A stretch of DNA of 64,000 bases from Euonymus europaeus (Eukaryota > Streptophyta > Magnoliopsida > Celastrales > Celastraceae): contig OY756960.1 in assembly GCA_963580455.1 (NCBI GenBank), positions 25,603,238 to 25,667,237 on the forward strand, read 5' to 3'. A model generated the notes under the pieces. It saw only the letters and a list, made by a program, of their open reading frames with translations, searched no databases and had not been told where the DNA came from. Shown here one piece after another: positions 50,646-63,700 of the stretch. The translations under genes and the position numbers were made by a program. Positions within the stretch are counted from its first letter, which is position 1; every line of letters starts with the position of its first letter.

Positions 50646-51733
50646 TAATTGTTGATGCTTATATATTGGTCTTATTTTTGGTAGTGAATATTATTAGCGA
50701 ACCTATCTGTGTGAAACTTTGAATCCATTCTCTTGGTGGCTGATGACAGGATGTGGAGGAGAAGTTATACATTTGATCCTTGAGTCCATTTAAGTCCTTG
50801 TTTGCTTATTGAATGGTAGTATACTTGATGGTATTAGAGTTTTAGTCTGTGTATCCAATTTAAGCCGATGCCTGTATTCTACAATTATGATCCATAGCAT
50901 TTAATTGACATGGTATAACAACTATCATGTGCAGTTACAAATTTACAATTACTAAAACGCCATTTTGACTTGATGATTCGTCAAATCTTTTCCATAGAAA
51001 AGTTGACAAAGTGGCAAGTATGCCTGTTCCTTCTGAAGTTCTAATTGTGACCGAAAATTTTGTTCAGTTCATTCTCCGGATGTTACATATATTTGGCCAA
51101 ACTTTCATTTTGAGAAAATCTTGTTGACCATGTTCTTGGTACATACAATGGAATGTGGAAGAACATTTGTGTATGGTCTTGGGATACATTCACGCTCTAG
51201 TTTATATATGGCCTCTTTATGTATATAACTTTTGGGTTATATTTTTAATTTTTTTTTATGTATATATATAATTGCATTTCAAATAGTTTCTTTGGCTGGG
51301 TCAAGGCTGAAAGATTGTCCATGTTGAAATAAACGTACGGGTAAATTACTAATTTCCTCCAAAATGATGTCTACATTTGTTGCAAAAAAATCTTGTAGGT
51401 TTATCATGTGGCCAGTGGTAGAGTTGCAGTGGTGCAACCTATATGTAACAAGTTTAATTTCTGAAAACACTCCACATATTATGTGTGGTAAGGTTTTCAT
51501 ACATCCCGCTTATCCCTTGAACCCATCCATTTTGGGAGTCTTGTGCATGAGAGTTGTTGTTAAGAGTGTAGGTTGATCACATTGCCTGAAATAAAATAAT
51601 GCAATTGCAATCATTGAAATTATTATCTGTTATAAGTTTTGGTCGTTGACTTTGGGCCAGATTGCCATGCTGTATTTAATACTAATATAAGGATTCAAAA
51701 ACTTATTCGATGGAAAATTCATGATGGAAGAGT

Positions 51734-51805
51734 GGGGGATTCCGAGAATAGAACTCGGGACCTCTCGCACCCTAAGCGAGAATCATACCACTAGACCAAA
51801 TGCCC
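51734..51805 (-). pseudogene. tRNA-Pro-like copy with anticodon AGG
   Basis: All arms are present. The anticodon loop reads TTAGGGT, so the anticodon is AGG (still proline) where other copies have TGG. The T loop is TTCTATT instead of TTCGATT and the fourth acceptor pair is C-C, so it is probably not functional. Confidence 0.7.
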
Positions 51806-52334
51806 ATATGATGATGCTGATACACAGGGTATAATTACTGGTAGTGAATACTATTGTGGCGCCTATCTGTAGAAATCTATGATGCCATGCTCTCAGTAGC
51901 AGGCACAATGGAATGTGAGGAATAGCTCTGCTTTTGGACTTCGAGTCAATTTAATTCGCTGTTTAATTCTCAAAATGGTAGTATCAGTATGGTTTCCTAG
52001 AATAATGTCAAGATTGGCAGCTTATTTACTTCTTTTTTCTGATATAGTTGAACCTTTGTTTCAGAAAAATAAAAAAGTTTTTAATATAATTTTATATTGA
52101 AGTTTTGTATTTGACTTGTTTTATCAGATTCCTGAATTAAATTCATGTTCGCATAATTTTTCTTCATGTGGCTTGTGTCACAGGTTTATGGCAGATGGGG
52201 CTTTGAAAATGAACAGGCCTACACCGGGTAGATTTCTATACCACAGCTTGCAAGTTGACCATAAAAAACTTGAGATTCCTATAGTACTAGTTGACTATAC
52301 TATTACTTTGAACTACAGTAAAGAAAGTGTAAAA

Positions 52335-52406
52335 GGGGCATTCCGAGAATCAAACTCGGGACCTCTCGCATCCAAAGCGAGAATCATACCACTAGACCAA
52401 ATGCCC
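52335..52406 (-). tRNA. tRNA-Pro (anticodon TGG), possibly weakened
   Basis: The acceptor, D and anticodon stems are intact and the anticodon is TGG. Two changes: base 37 next to the anticodon is A instead of G, and the T loop is TTTGATT instead of TTCGATT, altering the B box. Function is uncertain. Confidence 0.6.
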
Positions 52407-53025
52407 AATTGTTGATGTCATCATGCTCAATATGTTAAAAATACCTTTTTGTGGCATCTGTCTTTTTTCATTCTGAATGAGTTGTTGCTACTTCACACGG
52501 AACGAGGAATCTGTATACTGAAGTAATCTTAAGAGCATGTTCTTGGTACAATGGGATTCGGGAATATTTATTGTATTTAGTAAGTAATGTTGCTTTTTTT
52601 TATAACATCTTTCTCTTGAAGCAAATCTTATTTCCTAGTTCTTGGTACAATGGGATGTGCTAGAAAATTTGTGGATGGCCTTTGGATAATTCATGCTCTT
52701 GTTTATACATGCTTTGTGTTTTATTTGTACAATTAGTTTCTCTGGCAGGGACAGGGTCAAGGCAGATCGGTTGTTAGTATTGAAATGAGCCTACAGGTAG
52801 ATTCCTCATTTCCCTAGAACAATGTGATGTGGCCGTCGGCTGCAGACTTATTTTTTAGTGTATAGGTGGATCATATTGCCAGAAATAAAATAATGCAATT
52901 GGATCCATCAAGGTTATTATATATTATAGTTTTGCTCATTGACTTTGCACCGGATTAGCATGCTTTATTTATTTCTAACATCGGGAATTCAAATTTTTTT
53001 GTCATTGGAAATTTCTGATTGAAGT

Positions 53026-53071
53026 GGGACATGAACTTGGGACCCTCTTGCAGCCTAAGCGAGAATCATAC
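53026..53071 (-). pseudogene. Truncated tRNA-Pro remnant (AGG-type)
   Basis: Only the T-arm and anticodon-arm part remains; the plus strand stops matching after GCGAGAATCATAC. The loop carries CCTAAG as in the other AGG-type copies. Confidence 0.7.
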
Positions 53072-53382
53072 AGTGGAGTGTGGAAAGTTTTCTTCCACAC
53101 CCCATTGTACGTACCAAGAACATGTCATCAAGATTTGACAAATCACCATGTCAAAATGGCATTGGAGTAATTGTAACATCACCTTGTAGTTGTTATTCAT
53201 GAATTATATTGCATTAGTTATTTTTGTGGCTCGTGTGTCAGGTTTATGGCAGAAGGGCTTTGGAATTGGGCAAGCCTACACCGGGTACATTCCTAGACCA
53301 TAGTTTGCAAGTTGACCATTAAAAAAGTTAAGTTTACTTGTTTGCCATACTATATTTTGAATTATGACAAACATAAAAAACA

Positions 53383-53454
53383 GGGGCATTCCGAGAATCG
53401 AACTCGGGACCTCTCGCACCCAAAGCGAGAATCATACCACTAGACCAAATGCCC
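53383..53454 (-). tRNA. tRNA-Pro (anticodon TGG), intact
   Basis: A complete 72-bp tRNA gene without intron. Acceptor stem GGGCATT/AATGCCC, D arm GGTCTAGTGGTATGA, anticodon stem CTCGC/GCGAG around TTTGGGT, T arm CCGAG TTCGATT CTCGG, discriminator C. Identical over its length to the copy at 53768. Confidence 0.96.
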
Positions 53455-53767
53455 AGTTGTTGTAAAATGTTCCCTAACATATTACTATTAATTAATACCT
53501 TTTTATTAATTTCATATGTTTTGGAAGTATGGTGTTACAATTTTTTTGGTATGGATGGACATGGTATAACGTCGTGGTGTTAAAATCAGTTAAATCCACT
53601 GAAAAGTTGACAAATTGAAGTTTCTTGGACTTAAATCCACTGAAAAGTTTGACAAATTGATCCGTATTAAGTTTATTGGAAGGAGATGCCAGTCCATTTA
53701 CGTGTTGAAGGAGGCCTTTAATAGGGGACTAAAAGTTGACAAATTCGAGAAACAAAAATTGCAATTT

Positions 53768-53839
53768 GGGGCATTCCGAGAATCGAACTCGGGACCTCTC
53801 GCACCCAAAGCGAGAATCATACCACTAGACCAAATGCCC
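53768..53839 (-). tRNA. tRNA-Pro (anticodon TGG), intact
   Basis: Identical to the copy at 53383-53454, with all stems paired and both internal promoter boxes intact. It is the last tRNA of the array; a short direct repeat (AAATCCACTGAAAAGTT) lies upstream of it near 53593 and 53630. Confidence 0.96.
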
Positions 53840-53891
53840 TATAATTGTTGTTTTTTCGATAAGAGACTGATATGACACATTAATTTTTCAG

Positions 53892-54018
53892 GATAAGTGC
53901 AGCTATGAAGGCTGTACAATCAGCTCATATAACTATATTGCACACGAGGGAAGAAAAGAAACCACTGCCAAATGAAGATTGTTGGACGTCAGAAAATTCT
54001 ATTGAAATTGCAGCCTAA
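53892..54018 (+). other. Candidate terminal coding exon at the right end of the array
   Basis: The acceptor TTTTTCAG at 53884-53891 is followed by a 41-codon open stretch reading ISAAMKAVQSAHITILHTRE then EKKPLPNEDCW and ending with TAA at 54016-54018. It is non-repetitive and looks coding. It may belong to a plus-strand gene whose internal region has been expanded by the array. No family is recognised. Confidence 0.4.
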
Positions 54019-54709
54019 TCATGATGGACCGAGTTTGTCTGTCCTTTGATTCTGTTTTCCATACCAACTCCATCTGTGATTTTGAATTGGTGCTCTCCTG
54101 CTATGTTTTGGTCAAAAAATGGTTGCTTTGATAGCCAAACGGAGAGAGCCATATCTGCTCACTTAATGTTTTTTTTCTTTTTTCCTCAAGGCCTGTCTAT
54201 CATTAAAAACTTCAAAGGCCTTGCCAAATACTACAAATACCATGTCCCAAGACAAACAAGAAAAGAAGATAACATGAATGCACACCTAGAGCAAGTTCCA
54301 AAAACAAATTACAGAAACCAGCTTCATAATGCTAGGTTGCGTTACAATGCATAACTAAACTATATATCATAAAGCTTCCGTCCCGAGAATTATACAAGAA
54401 AAGAATATATGTATCCCTGAGTACACAAACTCGGGGCCAGCTCCAACGGCATATTCTAAACACCTTAATCACAAACTATCGCATGGATTGACAATTCCTT
54501 CATTATCTTCACACAATTATCTGGTTCCTCTCATAACGATTAACGGATATGTTTTCCATTTCCTCTACACATCGCCCACCAGAATGCATAATTATCCCCT
54601 TATAATACATTATCATGCCAACTATCTACACAAAGCACCAACTCCAACAGTCAACAGAGGTATTCACAGAAATGATATCAGGCATACAAGAAATAGATCA
54701 GATTACTTG
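54019..54709. other. Overlapping 3' flanks of convergent genes
   Basis: This lies between the candidate plus-strand terminal exon and the stop codon of the minus-strand coiled-coil gene. It presumably holds their 3' UTRs. Nothing else was seen. Confidence 0.4.
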
Positions 54710-57700
54710 TCAAGAACCCTTCAACGATGTTTTGTCCCTTAGTGTCTGAGCTGCAAGTACAAGGAGCTCCACCATCTCAAATCCTGCAGCAGAAACGAAA
54801 TCTATTTTCTCCCTACTGGGGTTCTCACAATCATCACCTAGTTCATTGCTTTTACTTTCACTAGTTGATATACCAGCCTCGACCGACCAACTAATAGGTA
54901 AGGAGCTACCCAAGGCAGTTTTCAGAAGTTTTGCCTCAGTAATTATATCATTGATTGCTTCTGGCATGTTAGTAAACGTTCCTTCAGAAGCAACCGACGC
55001 TTTAACCTACAAACCAGATCACCAAACAAACGAAAACCTTTCATAATCACTACAATAAAACAGGCGCAAAAGATCTGATTCGAGCAGGTGGAAAAAAGGA
55101 ACTAAAATAATACTACCGTTTCACCCACCCACCCCACACAACAGAAACCATAACCAGTCAAGCACTTGAACCAGTGGTGCTCCTCAATAATAAAAGAGTA
55201 TTAAATCAGAAATAAAGTTTTGGTCTGATGACTCCAAACATGTGAATACCACTACTGCATAACATTGTTCTTCTTGCCTGAGGGAAAAAAATGTACATCC
55301 CGAAACATTATCATAACTTGGATAATTCTAAAGAGTTACCTTTAAGATTGAGAGACGCAGTCTATGAATTGAATTGGTCAGATGCTCCATACTTTCCATG
55401 CTTTCCTTTAGTGTAGCATTTTCAATCTTCATTCTGTCAAGAAAAAAGGCCAAGTTAGAATAACTGCAATAACTGAAGAAAAATGCATTCCTGATATAAC
55501 TGTCAGATAGGTTATGAGTTTGGGGTATGATTTCTCATTGCTAGATATATCAAAGCTACTGACACACATCATTGTAAGTATTTCTACGAACCTGGCATAA
55601 TCCATACTATTGGACCTTCTGCTGGAAAAATTCCCATCATTATTCGGCTGCTCCTCTGCTTCACTTCCACTAAAATCTTGTGCACCAACCCAGCGTCTCA
55701 AATATGTCTTCTTAAAAAGGTTTCTTAATCTTCCATCTCCTTCAATATTAACTGATCTCTTTTCCACAGTATTGATTGACTTTCCTTGCTTCTCACTACC
55801 GATGCTCCTACACAGGTGTGATAAGTTATAGTTGGTAGGTCACAAAATTTCCTTATTTGAGTCATAAGCAACCCAATTGAATTATAGATTCCCAAGTCAA
55901 GATTCTGAATGTTCTGAATATATTTGAAGGTCCATCATTGAAATCACCAGTATATTATACAATGTAAAGCTCTTCTTTGACTTGGGGGACAGGGGAGCAG
56001 TTGAGGAAATACTTGAATTTAGTTATCAAAATAACGTACTCAATATCAATATTATAAATGAAAGAAATCATACTCATGTAGTCGTTGGTATTCTTGCTTC
56101 ATCCATGCCAATTCCATGAGAGCTTTTACCTTTTCATTAGTAACCTAAACCATCAAATGGACAACCGCATTTCTCAAAATAACTAAAATATAGACATGAA
56201 TCCATCATTCAGCAACATTTATAACATACCAAGTAAATGAAAAGAAGCACCACTGACTAAGCAATTTACAAGAACACATAAAAGTATAAATTACTTGCAG
56301 CAAGTTTCTCTGAAGCTCCTCTACTTTTTTCTGAAGAGATGCATTTACATTTCTCTCCAGTAAATGTCTTTCTTCCTGTTGGGATAGAAGTAAAAGTGCT
56401 GCAACCTGACAAAGACTGCATATTATGAATAACAGAACTGCAAAGTACCTTAAAAGATGAACTGAAGAGAAGAGAAGTCAGGTTTTACTGTTTTAGAGCA
56501 TAAGAAAAAAGAAAAAAACCTTCTCTTGCAATGCCTGGTTAAGGACATCAGCTGCAAAACCTTTATTGTCAGAAACAGTATCTGATAATCCAGGGTCGTT
56601 TATCTGCAAAAGGTCACAAACCCAAGTAGTAAATAAAAACAAAGTACAAGGCCCAGGAAAAAAAAGAACAGCAAAACTTTTTTTATCCCAAGTTCACAAC
56701 TCTATCTTCCCCACTACAATTACGTCAAGGCAAACACAATCTTAAGAGGAAACAAAATAACTAGCGAGATAAACAACATGATATTATGAACACAGTGAGC
56801 AAATACATCTAATCGGGTCCTTTCCATGTTCCACATTGAGTCACCGTAGCTAAAAGCAGCTCACAAATGAAAACGGTTATGACAAATGCATTGGGATTAG
56901 TGGAGTAAGGACTGAACTGTTAAGTACCTAAAGCAAGCCATCTAAAAGACAGTGATCTGTATATGTAGTTTGGTGCCTAGTAGCATAGCTCGAGCTGCAA
57001 TGTCCAAGGATATTCCTCCAAAACAATATACCTTAAATTTTAAATGAACTATTTTAAAGAGAATTTTGTCTGCCCAATTGATTAAGGTTACAAGCAACAT
57101 TCTGTATGCAACTTTGAAAGTATGACAACATCACTAGTTCAAATTATTTTTCTTACAGATCCGTCGAACCGACCCCCCAAAAAGGCTATAGTGATAATGA
57201 TGATGATATCACCAGTCAGCAAGCAAGGAACAGGTATGTTATCCCAACCTTTCTCAGCCATCTTCACTCTATAAGAAGCATATAGAGACACAGGTGCATA
57301 GATGAGCTTAAATGACCACAATGCCACCTTCCTTAGTAGACTCGCCAGGGCAAGGTGCATAGACTCAAACCTTGCTCAGGTTAGCAATCAATGCTACAAC
57401 AATTTTATCGATAAGCTAAATTTAAGAACTAAAGGTGATGATTGGTAACAATGACAAGTGCATGAGGAAAACTCAGATCTGAAAACTTACAATCAAAATT
57501 TGCTGTAACTTCTTAAAACTGCTCAATGTTAGTAAAAGGAACCAAATTGTGAAATATTTTAGATATAATCATTGTAGATGGTGGCAGTGAGATGATAACA
57601 CTGCAATAAATGGTGGCAAATGCAGTAACAGTAAACACACAACCAAACAGAAGAAGATGACAATGGTCACAACTTCAATATAACAATTGAAAGAAAAAAT

Positions 57701-60700
57701 GACTGCCACATTTATTGAGGCTATGATGTTGATCATGATGGATGGTAGTGATAGTGAGGCCATATCCCATATGATGGTAAGCGAAAGTTGAAACACATCA
57801 CCATGCAGCCAGAGGTGGTAAAACAATACGAGGTATTTTAGCACTAAATAAAATCAATTTTTACACCTCGGAGCAACTGGAATCTGTTATACTGTTCACC
57901 AAAACATTTTTGCTGAACTAAATGCATTATCAAGCATGCTTAAGATGATCAAGTGCAGAATTTTTAGTTTTCCACGGATAATTATGTCATGAATGGGTTC
58001 AATATTTGACACAATGAGAGATGAATGAATCACTGAAAACAAAAGGACACAAAAGTTTGCTGGACAAAAGGTACTCAAGGGGCAAGAGTGCTTCAAATTT
58101 CTAAGTGCTAGGCCCCAGCCTAACTTGAGGTGAGAAGCCTAAGAAAGTATATGGCCAAGTTAATAAATGCTATTAATTTTCTTGAGAAACTAATAAAAAC
58201 ATCTATTAAATTATGGTTATACACCATTGAATAATAAATAGAGAAAGGCATGGTTTTAAAGTTTTTTCACTGAGGCTAATGCCTCGAGCGCCTTTCACCT
58301 CTTATATGAGGTGCTTGAGCTGGATTGAAAGGAAAGTGGCAGACAAGTATGTACCAAACATAAGAAGAAAAACATTAATAAACTACTTAATGTGAAGCCC
58401 AGCCACTAAGGTCATACCACTAGCTCAAAAACTGACAGTAGAGTGTGACAGCACATTTGTCCCCCTTCAGAGAATTGAGACACCAAAAGAAGCACAAAAC
58501 CACTTCAGATCATGTGAAAGTAAAGTACCAGCTTACTTCATATGATGAGTTCACAACTGAAGACAAATGATAATGCCATCAAGAGTGATGATAGAAAATA
58601 GAAACTCTACCATAACAAAATGAATGACATTTACAAAATTATAAAATAAAATTAAAAAGAAGAATGGAATAAGAAGAGAAAGCAGAGTGACAAACAAAAG
58701 AATTGCAGGAGAGCCTAATGTCAACAAACCTCAGGTATCAAGTCACGGTCAGTATTAGTGCTGGTTTGAACGTCTCGACAATCGTACTCATTGGGTTCCC
58801 TGACTCCCTGAGGTTCCAAACTTTGTCCTCCCCTCACATCTAATTGCTGAATCTTCTCTCCAATCAAACCGATAATGGACTCAATATGGGATTTGCCCTC
58901 GCTAAGTAAATTCATAACATGAGCTCTATGCTGAGAATGAAAAAGGCGTAACCCAGCTATGCCATTGATAATCATTTGGTATGAAAGGATCTGCATGTAA
59001 GAAACTATGATCAAAATATTCTATGATCAAAATATTCAGGTAAAAGTTGAATTTTGTGTTGAATGTACGCACTCTCTTCTTTTTCAAGTCACGAACTGTC
59101 TTCTTCAGGTGATTTTCAATTTCTAGACCCTATCAAGAAGACAAAGAAAAGGATTCACTCTAAAGAGAAAAATGGGAAGGATAATTGGCTTACAAGGAGA
59201 ATAAAGCAAAGAAAACCCAAACAGTATGCATACCACCCGTAGTTTATTTTGAAGATTATCCACAGAGTTCCTCAATCTCTCCAGCTCTTCTTCTAATGAA
59301 CTCTGTCTGAGGAGAAGTTATTATGTTCCATATAGAGGACTTTCTTTAGAAATATTATAAAAAAAGAACATGCAAAGAAGTAAAGAGTATCCATAGGATA
59401 TTAGATGAGTACAAATTCTAGGGTTCTCTGTGTTTGAATTTAAGAAATCAGGGGTGCAAGTTTTTATCACATTAGGCACAATCTGATTCGTTCTTACAAA
59501 TGCCCTTAGGGAACATGATCACAATACCCAAACTAATATAATATACAATTCCAAACTCAGTAATCAATGAGCACTGATATTCCTATGCAAAAAGAATTCA
59601 ACAGCAATCTTTTGACAAATATATCGGCATTGCTAATTCTACAATATTTATTTTCTATAATATAAATTCAATCACATCAATTAGAGGGTGGTACAGGGAA
59701 AATAAAAATGAGAAAGATATGAGTGACATTTCCTAAGGTGTCGAGGGGCAAGAAATAAAGATTAAAGGTTAAAAGGGCAACATTTCCTAGAGAAAAATTA
59801 AGGAGATGTGAAATTGTATTTAGATATACAGAAAAGTTGTTGATCTCCAATGAATCAATCATGGATGGTACGGTGGTGAAGATCAGTAAAAATGTCAGAT
59901 GAAGATTCTAGCATTGGATTGGAACCAACGATGAAGGAGAATCCATGTAGAAAATTCCCACCATTTTTCTCTCATGGATTTATGCAGCTAGCCCTAAATT
60001 GTTTGGGATGATGATGATGATTTCTTTTCGACCTTTCATGTCTAATTTATCTACAGTTTGAGAGTAAACATTACACCAAGAATATTTACACTAGATACCC
60101 AAAAATGTTAAAAAGGGAGCAGCATGTTATCACCTCCTTTAACCCCAAAACAAACACTTCGAGGGTAAACGAGTGAAATGTTGCAAGAGTAACATTATCA
60201 CCACCCCATAAGCATTTTGGTGCCTAGTGTAATAGAAAACACAAGGCAATATTCACCTCAAATTGGTTGCTGGGAGTAAATGGAAACCTAGAGGAGGTAC
60301 AAATGAATTCTTTCCAAATTTTCTATGCCTAGTCTCTCTGTTCTTCTGTACCACTCAAACTATTTTCAGAATCATTAATCATTTTATTATATAACACTGT
60401 TTCTAGGGATATTCAGAAATTTTTAAAAATTGAAGTTCTACTTTACCTACTACAAAACATAGTTAATACATTAGCTGCAATGTTCCACCTCTATTTTATC
60501 CACCCCAACTAGATTTCAATTCATTTTCATGTGTTCTAGGTTCTCTTCCAAAGTAAGCCTTGAATCATGTTGCAGGGTTAATTGAAATGTTTACTTTGAA
60601 TCATATTCCAAAGTAAGCTTTAAGAAGTGCTACTAAAACCTTGTAGCCCAAATCAAGCACATTCTGAAAAACAAAATAAAGCACCCAAATGTAGCACAGA

Positions 60701-63700
60701 TTGAATTAATAACTGACTACAACAACATAAGCGGCAAGTTTTGAAGAGAGCTAAGAAAAATGTAAGAGGCAGAAGAAAACAATGCAGAAAGAACTAATCT
60801 GGAAATAGTAAAGAATACAAAGGGAATCACAAAAAAAGTTCAATTTATATCTCGTACACCAAATCAAATCAAACATTCAAAAGGTAAGATGAAAAATATA
60901 TCGCAAATACCACAAAGTGCTAAAGTCAGTCATCAATCTCTTGGAAAACATGGAGTAAAATCATCCTGCCATTGAACGATGGAGAACAATGAAAGCAAAG
61001 GGAGCAAAACAAGGCCCAAGGGTTGGGATGGCTTACAATGTACATAGAGGACGAAGAATCATTAAAACTCCACATATCAATTGGGTCACACAACAGATGT
61101 GCACACTTGTCATCCCAACCGATATCTTCCAATCCCTCATCAGAATGATGTCTGAGGTAGAAGAATTTATCAATAACCTGCAAACAATTGTAATGCCAGT
61201 CAGAACTGTAGAGGACTCAACTTCATAAACATGTTAATATCAAATGTTAGACTATATCCCAAACAAAAGAAACAACAAAAGTTCTGCAAGACAATGGACA
61301 CTCTCATGTCTTATAGCAATAGTCAGTCACTTGATGCTGACTTCTAGGTTTGGCGCATCGGGCCTATAAAAAGCTTCCGTTTTTAGGCATTGCAAGCCTG
61401 GCTCTTCCTTATCATTCACAAGATAGGTTTTATTATTTCTGCTAACACAAATCATTTCAAAGTTAAATATTGGGTATCAGTTCATATACATGTTCGTATC
61501 AACAACAGAAAGCAGAGCACACTACAGTACTTGAGTAAGTTAATAAAGAAAACACAAAAAACAAAGTAAATTACCTTCTTGAAAGCTTCATTCTGCTCTT
61601 CAAGTTTTGCCAGATCAATACTTAATGTATCATTAATTCTTTTCTGTTGAAGACAATCAGAGGTCAGATCTTCCAACCTGTGTCACCAATTCAATGCATC
61701 TAAGAACATATTCAATCAAAACACCTCCGCCACACCTAAAAATATTCAAGCACAACTTTTTTCTGAGTGCAATGTAGCATAACTAGCACGAGTTATACTT
61801 TGAAACACAATAACATTTTTAATCAAATAATGATGAAACACTAGCCATACACTTAATAATGTTTGGCCAGATGTATATCAAACCACTACACAAATTTAGG
61901 CATTAAAAATATTTCAAAATAAAGACTTCAGACTGTGGTCATTAAACAAAGGTCATTCCAAAAACTATCATAACTCGGCAGAATTTGGATGCTAATGTCT
62001 GCAACTCACATGACATCATATTTTGTCCGCAACCACACATGGAATCATTTTTCATCAGCGACATCTTAGCATCAAATTAAGGCCCAAGGTATATGACCAG
62101 CAAAGCAGAAAAAACCAATCCTATTACTAGGTCCCAGATCACCTATAAGTATCAAATAAGCAAGTACTATTAATTTCTTTTTCTTAAACATTTTTTTCAA
62201 ATAGCGATAAACTTTGAAGGGTAAAATGGTATATACCCAAAAGAAAAATGATTTTTTTTTTTTACTAAGCAGATAAAAACGATTGTTTATCCACTTCCGG
62301 CACAGGCCTTCTTTTCTAAGCCCAGGCTGAAAGCTGATCGACAAAATTAAGGACCATCCTGCAGTACAGTCCTAGAATTCCTGCCCAAGCCTTAAAATTT
62401 TGAGCAGGCCTATCAGTTCTCATCGTCAAGCTCCTCACCACCAAAGGGCAGAAGCTTTAATCCCCACCCCCCTCGAACAATCAAAAAAGAAAAATGTTTC
62501 CACAAAATAAGATAACAATACTTTTTATACTTAGCTACCTACTATTAAAATTTTATATTCTGTTAGCTATTGAATAGAAGAATATTATGTTGCATTCAAT
62601 AAGCCAGACCTTTTGAAGATCCAGCCCAGGCTGAAGTTGACCAGCCTTAAAATTAAGGACTGACACAGCTGTAAAGGCCTAGATCAGATTCCAAAGCCCA
62701 CCAAGGCAACAAGTAACAAATGGCCCAACCAGGCCATCTAGTAAGGTGTAATAAAAAGGTAATAACCTCCACTGGTTCAGGATAAAGAAAATGCTCCTCT
62801 GCTCCACACAGATTGCTTACTGTCACAGGGCTTTAAAAAGATTTTAAAAATTCAAACATCATTTCCAAACATCATACCCTGCTTCATAGAGACATGTTTC
62901 AAGCACCAGAATATGGAAGTGCAAGAAAATATAAAAAAAAATTCAATGAAATGGAATTCATGTTGCAGCAGGATCATTATTTTTTCTCTAATGTTCAATT
63001 CTGCTGGTGCCTATAGATTTACATTGAATAAAAATTACCTTTTTTGAATTTCATGAAGTCTCTGTGACATGAACTCTTCATTTTCCTTAGCCTTCTCAGC
63101 CTGTAAATACATTCACACAATAACTAATGGAGTTCTGAGAAAGCAGCAAGGTCAATAATTAAATGAAAAGAATGATAACTATCATAACCTCCATTATCGA
63201 ATGATCCCGCTCTGCAAAAGCAGCAGCTACACAGCCTTGGAAAAACTTAATCTGTTTTTCAGATTCCATGTTCTAGGAAAAGAAAGAAACCTAACCTTAA
63301 TACCAAAGCCCCAATTATTCTTATCAAGCACCCAAAATGTTCCATCTTGGTATAGCAACACAAACAACAATAATAAATTATCCAAACCAATATTCGGTGT
63401 TGCTTCCTAAAGCTATCAATTTCAGACACAGCTGTCAGTTAATCATGAACTTCCTTGAATTTAATCCCACCATCAGCAGACATAGGACTATGGATATTCT
63501 CATCTAGCTGCCACAAGGCTCATCAGTTTTCAGGAAGTTGCACAAAGAAAAAAGTCATTTCTCATTACTTCTTTTGGCCACCAGCTCCTCTAAAGTGAAA
63601 GTCAAAATAAATCAAGGAGTTTGCAATTTACCTGAATGTAACTTCACATGTTAATAGATCCTGCTTATACATTTACAATCACTTTTCACTTGGTTCCCGA

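Larger units (their letters stand above)
43845..53839. repeat. Dimeric tandem array with tRNA-Pro genes and exon-like modules
   Basis: Units of roughly 0.4-1.3 kb are repeated head to tail. One half-unit carries a plus-strand exon-like module (acceptor CAG then GTTTATGGCAGAT, GGGCTTTG and CACCGG|GTA) followed by a minus-strand tRNA-Pro with anticodon TGG. The other half-unit carries a related module (TCTCTGGCAG then GGTCAAGGCAGAT and CTACAG|GTA), then TTGACTTT..CCAGATT.CCATGCT, then a tRNA copy whose loop gives AGG. Modules lie near 44289, 50287, 51292, 52183, 52742 and 53241. A recurrent TTGGTACAATGGGATGTGG element lies between halves. The Copia element at 44394-49004 interrupts one unit and is much younger than the array. 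Confidence 0.85.

Noticed and set aside
52329..52415. Reading frames giving [24 protein letters not shown] and similar peptides at several places
   Set aside because: These are translations through the tRNA-Pro genes (here, 53762-53840 and others), not proteins.
43845..53839. CRISPR-like array
   Set aside because: The regularly repeated sequence is tRNA genes plus flanks in plant nuclear DNA; unit sizes and spacing do not fit, and there are no cas genes.
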